In this document: positions 37,107 through 44,696 of the stretch, in pieces
How the letters are laid out: the number at the start of each line of letters is the position of its first letter
Position numbering within the stretch: position 1 is the first letter of the stretch
Source of the DNA: Ancylothrix sp036704045
Lineage (GTDB): Bacteria; Cyanobacteriota; Cyanobacteriia; Cyanobacteriales; Oscillatoriaceae
Assembly: GCA_036704045.1 (NCBI GenBank)
Contig: DATNQM010000014.1
Coordinates: forward strand, 62,001 to 126,000
Length of the DNA: 64,000 bases
Direction of reading: 5' to 3'
Made by a program: the position numbers and the translations under genes
The notes under the pieces: model-generated
Seen by the model: only the letters and a program-made list of their open reading frames with translations
What the model was told of the DNA's origin: nothing
Database searches by the model: none

Positions 37107-37140
37107 AGGTTGGGTTTTATAGCCCAACCTTTTGTTTTTC
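37107..37140 (+). terminator. Rho-independent terminator after SH3 gene
   Basis: Perfect 8-bp stem aggttggg (37107-37114) with cccaacct (37123-37130), 8-nt loop, then tttgttttt. It lies 30 bp after the SH3-protein stop codon. Confidence 0.85.
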
Positions 37141-37197
37141 TGTGGTTGCACAATGGGATATGATTAAATACAAGCAATTATCAAATATACTCCGGCA

Positions 37198-37920
37198 ATG
37201 CAAATTTCCTTACCAGAAGAAATGACCCAAAATTTTCAAAAAACTAAAGATTTTTTCAATGAAACTACTAATTCTGTAAATCAAGCAACGGAAGAAGCTA
37301 AAACATCATTATCTCAAAGTGTTACTCAAGCTATGCAAACCTTGAATCAATTTACAGAAAATGCTAAAACAACTTTAACAGATACTACAACCAATGCTAT
37401 TAATAATGTTACCAATAAAACTAATCAAGCAATTAATTCTGTAACCACCGCTACAGATGCCGCAAAAGCATCTCTGCAAGAAACGATTCATCAAGCAGAA
37501 ACTTTAAATCGGACACTTTCGGAGGGCATACAAGCCTCTATTAATTCATCTTTGAATGCCTGGATTGGAAATCATCCTAAGCTTGTTTGGTTAGTTAATC
37601 ATCCTTTGCAAACTTTAGGATTATTGCTGTTAGCACTATTTCTATTTTCAGGATTACTAAAAGCGGTTTCTAGCTTTACAGAAAAATTTTGGATATGGCT
37701 TTTCACTGCACCTTTTAAATTTGTTTCTTCTGGGTTAGGTTTAATTTTTAAATCTTCTCAGGGAAGAGATAAAAAACTTGAAGAGATTTTAAGAGGAAAT
37801 GATAAAGAAGCACAGATGAAAAAGATTTTAGGCCGGTTGGAAAATCTAAAAAAAGAGCAAGATTTGTTATTTGAGGAATTAAAGACTATGGTCAAATTAG
37901 AAAAGCAAAAACAAAAGTGA
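37198..37920 (+). CDS. Helical membrane protein with apolipoprotein-like N-terminus, hypothetical
   Basis: A 240-residue protein of unknown function. Residues ~10-125 are Thr/Asn/Gln/Ala-rich amphipathic helix (NQATEEAKTSLSQSVTQAM, TDTTTNAINNVTNKTNQA), similar to apolipoprotein/LEA-like helices. One or two membrane segments follow (TLGLLLLALFLFSGLLKAV, FWIWLFTAPFKFVSSGLGLIF). The C-terminal Lys/Glu-rich stretch (~190-240, KKILGRLENLKKEQDLLFEEL) is a strong coiled coil. The build suggests membrane tethering with oligomerisation. It precedes the DNA methyltransferase by 33 bp and could share its transcript. Confidence 0.65.
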   Translation: MQISLPEEMTQNFQKTKDFFNETTNSVNQATEEAKTSLSQSVTQAMQTLNQFTENAKTTLTDTTTNAINNVTNKTNQAINSVTTATDAAKASLQETIHQAETLNRTLSEGIQASINSSLNAWIGNHPKLVWLVNHPLQTLGLLLLALFLFSGLLKAVSSFTEKFWIWLFTAPFKFVSSGLGLIFKSSQGRDKKLEEILRGNDKEAQMKKILGRLENLKKEQDLLFEELKTMVKLEKQKQK

Positions 37921-37953
37921 TATCCTTTTAAGCAAAACAATTACTAAGCTTTT

Positions 37954-38859
37954 ATGCTTGAATTAAATCGTCTTCTGCACGGAAATTGCCTTGATATTCT
38001 GCCACAAATTCCTGATAAAAGCATTGATTTAGTAATTCTTGACCCCCCCTATTGGAAAGTAGTTAGTGAAAAATGGGACTACAACTGGCGCACCCAAGAA
38101 GACTATGCAAACTGGTGTCAAAAATGGATTACAGAAATTGCCAGAGTCATAAAACTTTCTGGGAGTTTATATTTATTTGGCTATCTGAGAAACCTGATTC
38201 CACTTCATAACCATTTACTGAATTCTGGCTTTCTTTTTCGTCAACAAATCATCATTGATAAAGGCATACGCGCCCTTGGGGGAAGAGCAACAAAAGGCTA
38301 CAAAATGTTTCCAAATGTCACCGAATCTTTGTTGTTTTTTGTCGCCGACAGCAAACCATTTATTAAACAACTTCTAAAAAAAAGACAAAAAGAATTAAAA
38401 TTAACAGCCCAAGAAATTAACCGGCAACTGGGAGTCAAAGAAAACGGCGGCGGAATGTGGTCATTATACACCGGCCAAAATATTCTCGCCCAAATTCCCA
38501 CCCAAGAAATGTGGGAAAAATTACAACAAATTTTGCAATTTGAGTATCCATACCAAGAGATATCGCCGGTATTTAACATCGAAATGGGGATAACTGATGT
38601 GTGGACTGATATCGATTTTTACGAAGAAAAAAGATATCATCCAACCCAAAAGCCGGTGAAACTTATAGAACGGATAATTACAGCTAGTAGTAATCAGGGA
38701 ATGGTAGTTTTAGACCCGTTTTTGGGTGCCGGTTCTACAGCTATTGCGTGTCAAAATTTAGGCCGGTGTTTTATAGGAATTGAGCAAGAAGAAAAGTATG
38801 TAAATATTGCCAAACAAAGATTATCAAACTTAAACCAACAAAAAATAAGCGAAATTTAA
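37954..38859 (+). CDS. Solitary beta-class DNA methyltransferase (DPPY type, probably N6-adenine)
   Basis: A 301-residue AdoMet-dependent DNA methyltransferase. Motif IV DPPY (residues 30-33) precedes motif I (LDPFLGAGSTAIACQNLG, ~251-268), so the order is beta class with the target-recognition region between (~100-215). DPPY favours N6-adenine, although some N4-cytosine enzymes share it. HPTQKPVKLIERII is the usual motif X region. No restriction endonuclease is next to it, so it is an orphan that may serve regulation or repair. Its target cannot be read from sequence. A 66-codon open frame continues in phase after its stop. Confidence 0.87.
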   Translation: MLELNRLLHGNCLDILPQIPDKSIDLVILDPPYWKVVSEKWDYNWRTQEDYANWCQKWITEIARVIKLSGSLYLFGYLRNLIPLHNHLLNSGFLFRQQIIIDKGIRALGGRATKGYKMFPNVTESLLFFVADSKPFIKQLLKKRQKELKLTAQEINRQLGVKENGGGMWSLYTGQNILAQIPTQEMWEKLQQILQFEYPYQEISPVFNIEMGITDVWTDIDFYEEKRYHPTQKPVKLIERIITASSNQGMVVLDPFLGAGSTAIACQNLGRCFIGIEQEEKYVNIAKQRLSNLNQQKISEI

Positions 38860-39060
38860 AGAAGCATTCAAGCTGAGTTTTTATGGCAAAATAACCCTAC
38901 TCCCAACTTCAAAATCCGCCTCCGCATAGCCGAAGCCAATCCAACCGCCCCAAACGATATGTTACGATTGGTGGACACAGCCATCACCCAGAATCAACTC
39001 AGGATTCCGGCACTAGAGCGCAGCATTCAAGAAATTAAGACGGAGTGGAACCTGCCATGA
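38860..39060 (+). pseudogene. Protein-like remnant in frame after the methyltransferase
   Basis: After the methyltransferase stop (38857-38859) the same frame stays open for 66 codons and ends at 39058-39060, overlapping the next ATG in ATGA fashion. The translation has ordinary protein composition (IRLRIAEANPTAPNDMLRLV, then IPALERSIQEIKTEWNLP) and is GC-richer than nearby spacers. The only ATG within it is at 38959, which would give a 33-residue peptide. It looks like the C-terminal end of a gene that has lost its start, or a small unit translationally coupled to the next gene. I do not recognise a family. Confidence 0.45.
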
Positions 39061-39257
39061 ATAACGAACCCCGCATCCCCGATGAAGAAACTCGAAAACG
39101 TCTTTCAATGAACCTGCGTAAAGCTCGCCTAGACTTAGAAGAATTTGGCTTAAAACTAGATGAAATAGAGGCCGGTTTAGACAAACATATCCGCGAACAA
39201 AAAATGAAGCGCCTCGAAAAATCGCGGCAATATTTAGAACAAATGTCAAAATATTAA
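39057..39257 (+). CDS. Small coiled-coil protein, hypothetical
   Basis: A 66-residue charged protein from ATG 39057; a GTG at 39045 is less likely. It is almost wholly helical with heptad-like spacing (RKRLSMNLRKARLDLEEFGL, LDEIEAGLDKHI). Net composition is Lys/Glu/Arg-rich. The start overlaps the stop of the upstream remnant by the ATGA arrangement, which suggests that the two were once a coupled pair, such as an antitoxin-like unit with a partner (speculative). It ends just before a strong bidirectional terminator. Confidence 0.5.
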   Translation: MNNEPRIPDEETRKRLSMNLRKARLDLEEFGLKLDEIEAGLDKHIREQKMKRLEKSRQYLEQMSKY

Positions 39258-39276
39258 ATAAAAAAATATACCTAAT

Positions 39277-39311
39277 AAAAACCCCGGTTTCTATTAAAAA
39301 CCGGGGTTTTT
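39277..39311. terminator. Bidirectional rho-independent terminator
   Basis: Perfect 14-bp stem: 39277-39290 (aaaaaccccggttt) with 39298-39311, 7-nt loop. The stem begins with an A run and ends with a T run, so it can stop both the plus-strand small gene and the convergent groEL transcript, which ends at 39345. Confidence 0.88.
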
Positions 39312-39344
39312 GTAGGGTGGACAAAAGCCACCCCAAAATCAAAC

Positions 39345-40985
39345 TTAGTAATCGAAATCGCCGCCACCCATACCGGCACCAGCACCAGCACCGGCACCTT
39401 CTTTAGGCTCAGGCTTATCAACCACAATGCACTCAGTCGTCAACACCATACCGGCAATAGACGCAGCATTTTGTAGAGCAGAACGAGTCACTTTAGCCGG
39501 GTCAACAATACCAGCCTCGAACATATCAATAAACTCGTTAGAAGCAGCATTGTAACCAACATTAAACGGCTTCTCTTTCACACGCTCAGCAATCACAGCG
39601 CCATTCTGACCGGCATTCTCAGCAATCCGTTTCAGAGGAGCAGAAATTGCACGAGCAACAATCAAAGCACCAGTCAATTCTTCAGCAGACAAATTAGCAT
39701 TCGCCCACTCTTCCAACTCAGGAGCCAAGTGAGCCAAAGTCGTACCACCACCGGGCACAATACCTTCCTCAACCGCAGCCTTTGTTGCGTTAATAGCATC
39801 TTCCAAACGCAGCTTGCGATCCTTCATTTCGGTTTCCGTTGCAGCACCAACCTTGATAACAGCAACACCACCGGCAAGCTTAGCCAAACGCTCTTGCAAT
39901 TTCTCCTTATCATAGGAAGATTCGGTATCTTCCATTTGACGGCGAATTTGCTCACAACGAGTCTTAACAGCCGCCTCATTACCCTCAGCAACAATCGTCG
40001 TATTATCCTTAGTTAAAGTAATCCGACGAGCATGACCAAGCATATCAATCTTAGTCGTTTCCAACTTCAAACCGGCATCTTCAGTAATCACTTGACCGCC
40101 AGTCAACACAGCAATATCTTCCAACATTGACTTACGACGATCACCAAAACCAGGAGCCTTAACAGCAGCCACATTCAGCACACCGCGCAAACGGTTTACC
40201 ACCAAAGTAGCCAAAGCTTCCTTCTCAATATCCTCAGCCACAATCACCAGAGGACGACCGGCGCGGGCAACTTGTTCAAGCACCGGCACCAAATCTTGAA
40301 CCAGAGCAATTTTCTTATCAGTTAACAACAAGAAAGGCTCCTCAAAAACCGCCTCCATCCGCTCAGTATCCGTCACAAAATAAGGAGAAATATAACCCTT
40401 ATCGAAACGCATACCTTCAGTAATTTCTAACTCGGTGGTCATAGATTTTCCTTCTTCCAAGGAAATCACACCTTCTTTACCCACCTTATCCATCGCCTCA
40501 GCGATCATTTTGCCAACTTCTTCATCGTTGCCGGCAGAAATTGAACCCACTTGAGCAATAGCTTTAGAATCTTCAACAGAGCGAGAATGCTTAGCAATTT
40601 GCTCTACCAAGAAACCAGCAGCTTTATCAATCCCACGCTTCAAGATAATAGCATTAGCACCGGCCGCCACATTACGCAGACCTTCTTTAACCATTGCGTG
40701 AGCCAAAACCGTCGCAGTTGTGGTGCCATCACCAGCCGCATCATTGGTTTTAGAAGCTGCTTGACGAATCAAAGCCACGCCGGTATTTTCGACATGATCT
40801 TCGAGTTCAATTTCCTTAGCAATAGTTACACCATCATTCACAATTTGAGGTGCACCGAATTTCTTTTCAAGCACCACATTGCGACCTTTGGGCCCCAAAG
40901 TTACGGCCACAGCCTCGGCCAAAATATCCATACCGCGTTCGAGGGCGCGACGAGCATTTTCGTTGTAAATGATGCGCTTAGCCAT
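39345..40985 (-). CDS. groEL: 60-kDa chaperonin GroEL
   Basis: A 546-residue GroEL (Cpn60) that forms the double-ring folding chamber with GroES. N-terminal MAKRIIYNENARRALERGMD, ATP-binding VTLGPKGRNVVLEKKFGAP and AGDGTTTATVLA, and AAVEEGIVPGGGTTL are intact. The C-terminus is a Gly/Ala/Met tail (AGAGAGAGMGGGDFDY) as in chamber-lining tails. It is next to groES (108 bp gap), so it corresponds to groEL1 of cyanobacteria, which usually also have a separate groEL2. CIRCE and a sigma-A-type promoter lie ahead of groES. The ATG at 40985 is certain. Confidence 0.98.
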   Translation of the reverse strand: MAKRIIYNENARRALERGMDILAEAVAVTLGPKGRNVVLEKKFGAPQIVNDGVTIAKEIELEDHVENTGVALIRQAASKTNDAAGDGTTTATVLAHAMVKEGLRNVAAGANAIILKRGIDKAAGFLVEQIAKHSRSVEDSKAIAQVGSISAGNDEEVGKMIAEAMDKVGKEGVISLEEGKSMTTELEITEGMRFDKGYISPYFVTDTERMEAVFEEPFLLLTDKKIALVQDLVPVLEQVARAGRPLVIVAEDIEKEALATLVVNRLRGVLNVAAVKAPGFGDRRKSMLEDIAVLTGGQVITEDAGLKLETTKIDMLGHARRITLTKDNTTIVAEGNEAAVKTRCEQIRRQMEDTESSYDKEKLQERLAKLAGGVAVIKVGAATETEMKDRKLRLEDAINATKAAVEEGIVPGGGTTLAHLAPELEEWANANLSAEELTGALIVARAISAPLKRIAENAGQNGAVIAERVKEKPFNVGYNAASNEFIDMFEAGIVDPAKVTRSALQNAASIAGMVLTTECIVVDKPEPKEGAGAGAGAGMGGGDFDY

Positions 40986-41093
40986 ATATACTTTCTGCCT
41001 GTTTAGTTGAGTTGTGTTTGGAATTTTGATTTTGGTTTAATTTGCACAATAGAGCCAGGGTAAATCAGACCCTAACTCTTTAGATATTTCTGA

Positions 41094-41405
41094 TTAGTTG
41101 ACGACAGCCAAAATATCTTTTTCAGACAGTAAAACGTATTCTTCTGTACCCAGCTTAATATCAGTGCCAGCATACTTAGAATAGAGAACTTTATCGCCAA
41201 TCTTCACTTCCATTTCTTGGCGAGAACCATCCTCATTCCGCTTCCCAGGGCCCACTTGAACCACTTCTCCAATTTGGGGCTTTTCTTTAGCCGCATCCGG
41301 CAGTAAAATGCCACCTGCCGTCTTTTCTTCAGCGGCGCTTACCTTCACGAACACCCGATCTCCTAGAGGTTTGACGGTAGAAACACTCAGAGATACAGCA
41401 GCCAT
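41094..41405 (-). CDS. groES: 10-kDa co-chaperonin GroES
   Basis: A 103-residue GroES that caps the GroEL ring. LGDRVFVKVSAAEEKTAGGI, the mobile loop (KTAGGILLPDAAKEKPQIG), VGPGKRNEDGSRQ and VLYSKYAGTDIKL are all typical. It is the first gene of the groESL operon. The ATG at 41405 lies ~113 bp downstream of the CIRCE element, leaving a leader of about 130 nt. Confidence 0.98.
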   Translation of the reverse strand: MAAVSLSVSTVKPLGDRVFVKVSAAEEKTAGGILLPDAAKEKPQIGEVVQVGPGKRNEDGSRQEMEVKIGDKVLYSKYAGTDIKLGTEEYVLLSEKDILAVVN

Positions 41406-41517
41406 AAAAAATTCTCCAAACTACAAGTTATTTTGATCAATATTGAGCAACTAACCCGGCATTTTTGCCTACGACTAACTCAACTTGAGTTTTTAGTAGG
41501 GTTGCCGGTTGAGTGAC

Positions 41518-41544
41518 TTAGCACTCTCAACTCCTGAGTGCTAA
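41518..41544. promoter_or_regulatory. CIRCE operator (HrcA binding site)
   Basis: TTAGCACTC (41518-41526), 9-bp spacer, GAGTGCTAA (41536-41544): an exact match to the CIRCE consensus. It lies upstream of groES and overlaps the edge of the predicted -10 box, which is right for HrcA repression that is lifted by heat shock. hrcA itself is not in the window. Confidence 0.97.
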
Positions 41545-41572
41545 TTTAGCGGACAGTGATCGCTCAATGCAA
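41543..41572 (-). promoter_or_regulatory. Predicted groESL promoter
   Basis: On the minus strand a TTGCAT box (41567-41572) and TAAATT (41543-41548) are separated by 18 bp, giving a reasonable sigma-A-type promoter. Its -10 touches the CIRCE palindrome. The transcription start would fall within CIRCE. Confidence 0.45.
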
Positions 41573-41865
41573 CAGATTTTTCTGTACGGGTTCCCGAACT
41601 AAAGGGGCCAAAAACCCAAAAAACTAGACCTCATTATCAAAAAAATAACGAAAATATAGCAACAAATAAAATTAAGTCAGCGTTGATTTAGAAAGACTTA
41701 GCTACAAAATTAATTTTTATATAAAAACGAAAACCTCAAAAAATCACCAACCTCCATAGCAAGGGTAAATAAAAATCACCCCCTCAAAAAACTAAACTCC
41801 TACGATGGTCGGCCAGTTGTGGTAAGTAGTTAGAGGAGAATCAAAAAATCCACAATCTTTACCAA

Positions 41866-42378
41866 ATGAGTGAAACAACATCCCAACCCCAACAAAACGA
41901 AACCACCTGCACATCCTTGGAGACGTGCGTACAAAGTCTAGGACTGGCACAAATACAAAGACATATATTTATCTGCGCCGATCAAACCGTCCCCAAATGT
42001 TGTGACAAACAAGCCAGCATAGAATCTTGGGAATACCTAAAAAAACGCCTCAAACAACTCAAACTCGATACCCCCAGCCCAACCCAAAAAACCTGCATAT
42101 TTCGCACCAAAGCCAACTGTTTACGCGTCTGCTCCTCTGGGCCAATCATGGTAGTTTATCCAGATGGAGTATGGTATCACAGCCTCACCCCCGAAGTCAT
42201 TGAGCGAATTATCACCGAACATTTAATAGGCAACCGAATTGTCCAAGAATACGCATTTTTAACCCATCCTTTGCCGCCTTCAGTACCCTCAACAACCATA
42301 GAAAAAGCCGATAATAACTCCAACAACCAACAGACCAAAACAAACCCCCTTAGCAGCCCATCTAATGACCTTGGATAA
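41866..42378 (+). CDS. (2Fe-2S) ferredoxin-domain protein, thioredoxin-like type
   Basis: A 170-residue protein with the thioredoxin-like 2Fe-2S ferredoxin fold: HIFICADQTVPKCC (C37, C45/C46) and TKANCLRVCSSGPIMVVYPDG (C85, C89) give the four ligands in the usual C-x(8)-C...C-x(3)-C arrangement. VWYHSLTPEVIERIITEHL is the conserved end of the domain. The Ser/Asn/Gln/Pro-rich C-terminus (~140-170) is disordered. The N-terminus has two extra Cys (C15, C21). It probably transfers electrons in the cytosol; the partner is unknown. It lies divergent from groESL across ~460 bp, in which I see only the CIRCE and promoter elements. Confidence 0.82.
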   Translation: MSETTSQPQQNETTCTSLETCVQSLGLAQIQRHIFICADQTVPKCCDKQASIESWEYLKKRLKQLKLDTPSPTQKTCIFRTKANCLRVCSSGPIMVVYPDGVWYHSLTPEVIERIITEHLIGNRIVQEYAFLTHPLPPSVPSTTIEKADNNSNNQQTKTNPLSSPSNDLG

Positions 42379-42579
42379 AATGAAAAAATCAAAAATAATT
42401 TGGGCTTGTCTTGAAATTAATCAACAATCTAAAAGCTACTAATCTAAATACCTAAGCAAAAAGCCAACCCAAAAGCTTAAAAATCTAAAAAATACCACCC
42501 CCCAGAGGCACTATCTAGCCAAACAACAGCAGTGAAGACTACAATACCAGAATAGTTAAAATAAATACCACCGAATAAT

Positions 42580-42662
42580 ACTGTTTTCTCAAGTCTATCT
42601 GCGGGCCGCAGAAAAATGACTTGACTAAAAGCAAAAAAAGATATTTGCCATCAGAAAACAGT
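42580..42662 (+). promoter_or_regulatory. Candidate three-way-junction RNA leader
   Basis: A perfect 10-bp closing stem (42580-42589 with 42653-42662) encloses two hairpins. Arm 1 stacks directly on it: 42590-42595 with 42618-42623 (6 bp), then 42598-42603 with 42607-42612 around a 3-nt loop. Arm 2 is 42631-42635 with 42644-42648 around an 8-nt loop. The element ends 40 bp before the ATG of the response regulator, so it would lie in its 5' leader. No known riboswitch or sRNA family was recognised. It occupies the core of a 324-bp spacer (42379-42702) with nothing else evident. Confidence 0.5.
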
Positions 42663-42702
42663 CTTCAAATTCCCTCAATATACAAATGGTAAATAGCAAC
42701 CC

Positions 42703-43353
42703 ATGAAAGAAACTAGTCCCAGAGAGCAAAAGCGACTTCTGCTAATTGACGACGACCCAAACCTTATTTTACTCGTCAAAGATTACTTAGAATTTCGTGG
42801 CTATGAAGTCATTACCGCAGAAAATGGTCGAGAAGCACTAGAACTTCTTGATCAAGAACAGCCAGACATGATCATCTGTGACGTAATGATGCCAGAAATG
42901 GATGGCTATTCATTTGTCAGATGCGTCCGTGAAGACCCTCGCACAAGTTGGATACCAGTTTTATTTCTCTCAGCAAAAGGTCAAAGTCAAGATAGAGTAA
43001 AAGGCTTAAACACCGGCGCAGATGTTTATATGGTCAAACCTTTTGAACCAGAAGAATTAGTTGCCCAAGTAGAATCTTCTCTTAAACAAGCTAACCGGCT
43101 GATGATCAAACATCCAAATAAAAACAGCGACACTCCAAACAAAATAATAGTGTCAGCAGAAGTAGATTTAACACCAACAGAGTTAAAAGTCGTACAATTA
43201 CTTGCTCAAGGTAAAGCCAACCGCCAAATAGCAGAAATAATGAACGTAAGTCAACGTACTATCGAAAGCCACGTCTCTAATATGCTAGGCAAAACTAGCC
43301 TTAATAACCGTACTGAGCTAGCTCGTTGGGCAATTGAAAGCAACCGGGCCTAA
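42703..43353 (+). CDS. NarL/LuxR-type response regulator, Rre1/Ycf29-like
   Basis: A 216-residue regulator. The receiver domain (~10-130) has DDDPN, phospho-acceptor Asp in IICDVMMPEMDGYSF (D60), the Thr/Ser position in LFLSAKGQ and the Lys in MVKPFEPEEL. The LuxR-type HTH (~150-216) contains LTPTELKVVQLLAQGKANRQ and MNVSQRTIESHVSNMLGKT. LFLSAKGQSQDRVKGLNTGAD recalls the Rre1/Ycf29 lineage, from memory; Rre1 activates groESL and other stress genes with Hik2/Hik34 partners. groESL lies only 1.3 kb away, consistent but not proof. The leader carries a predicted three-way junction. Confidence 0.82.
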   Translation: MKETSPREQKRLLLIDDDPNLILLVKDYLEFRGYEVITAENGREALELLDQEQPDMIICDVMMPEMDGYSFVRCVREDPRTSWIPVLFLSAKGQSQDRVKGLNTGADVYMVKPFEPEELVAQVESSLKQANRLMIKHPNKNSDTPNKIIVSAEVDLTPTELKVVQLLAQGKANRQIAEIMNVSQRTIESHVSNMLGKTSLNNRTELARWAIESNRA

Positions 43354-43992
43354 AATATTCCGTTTGCACTGGCCGGTTATGGCCAATCAATGCCTTCTCC
43401 AACACAACCCTGCAATAACAACCACATCAGGGACAGCATCAAAAATGCCTGACACTATTAGGCATTCTTTGCCCATAAGCATTTGTGGTATCTTGATTCA
43501 GGTATCTAACTACCAAAATAAACAACTCGCATAATACAGATCATCAAATAGAGGTAAAGTTTAAAGATGGGGGTTGACTTAATGGGTCTCACTCCAAAAG
43601 GTCTTTGTTGCCTATTGGTTCTCCTAATTGTCGTCAACCCCAAAACTGATACATTTGTTACATTCAGTTAAAATTGGAAAAAATATGAAAATTACGCTTT
43701 GTACCCTAAAAAAACACACAAAAACCTTATATAAGTCGCAAAGTCTATGAGTTCCTCGGTAGAGTAATATCTGCCACACTCCAGCATCACAATTACTCTA
43801 CATCCCTTAGTCTGTGGCTAAACAACCGAGCCACAACCAAACTGCCTTAGCAGCGATTCAGAGTTTGTGGTATTTGTCAATAAGAAGCACTTTCCTAAAA
43901 AAATAATAGTATATATAGTTTTTAATCGGAAATTGCTAAAAAAATTTATTCAGCTTAAAATCTCTACTACAAATATTTAGAAGTAAATTTCT
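43354..43992 (+). other. Intergenic, 639 bp with two hairpins
   Basis: Non-coding stretch between the response regulator and the LabA-like gene. A 7-bp stem (43444-43450 with 43460-43466) followed by cttt may end the regulator transcript weakly. A second 7-bp stem (43813-43819 with 43829-43835) has no T-tract. A 66-codon frame at its left edge overlaps the regulator and is not protein-like. An unannotated small RNA could lie here; I cannot assign one. Confidence 0.4.
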
Positions 43993-44511
43993 ATGGGTAA
44001 TTTAATGAACCGTCTTTCAATTTTTGTAGACGGAAATAATATGTTCTACGCCCAACAAAAAAACGGCTGGTTTTTTGATCCAAGAAGAGTGTTAGAACAC
44101 TTCACAAAAGACAAAGAAGTAATGTTAATAAATGCCTTCTGGTACACCGGCCTAAAAGACCCTCAAGATCAGCGAGGCTTTCGAGATGCTCTCATTAGTC
44201 TTGGCTATACAGTCCGCACAAAAATACTTAAAGAATATTATGATGACTCCTCTGGCCGCTACTCCCAAAAAGCTAATCTTGATATAGAAATTGTCGTAGA
44301 TATGTTTAACACCGTCGATCAATATGACAGAGTAGTATTATTCAGCGGCGACGGAGACTTTGAAAGAGCAATAGAGCTACTACGCTCCAAAAATACACAC
44401 ATCACCGTCGTCTCCACAGAAGGCATGATTGCCAGAGAACTACGAAACGCCACAGACCGCTACATAGACCTCAACGAAATTCGAGAAAATATAGAAAAAT
44501 TAGACTATTAA
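43993..44511 (+). CDS. NYN-domain PIN-like protein, LabA family
   Basis: A 172-residue NYN (PIN-like nuclease fold) protein. The acidic residues expected for metal binding are present: IFVDGNNMFYA (D13), KANLDIEIVVDMF (two Asp near 96-101) and LFSGDGDFERAIELLR (Asp pair near 120). LabA-family members act in circadian output in Synechococcus; others are RNases, so RNA cleavage is possible but untested for this protein. ATG 43993 is used; ATG 44005 (MNRLSIF) is equally plausible. It stands alone, 185 bp ahead of leuA. Confidence 0.85.
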   Translation: MGNLMNRLSIFVDGNNMFYAQQKNGWFFDPRRVLEHFTKDKEVMLINAFWYTGLKDPQDQRGFRDALISLGYTVRTKILKEYYDDSSGRYSQKANLDIEIVVDMFNTVDQYDRVVLFSGDGDFERAIELLRSKNTHITVVSTEGMIARELRNATDRYIDLNEIRENIEKLDY

Positions 44512-44696
44512 AGAGGCTATTACCTATTACTGCTTACTCATTAACTCATTAGTCATTTATCCGTAGCGGCAGGGTCAACCAATATTTATAATTAAAAAGA
44601 AGATAAAATATTACTAAACCAGCCCCTACATTTCTCATTAGTCTAAAGTCAATTGACAACTAACAATCCTAGCTACCACAACTAAGGAACTCAAAA

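Noticed and set aside
43334..43534. A 66-codon plus-strand frame overlapping the response-regulator end
   Set aside because: Overlaps a certain gene in another frame, has no RBS and no family-like features.
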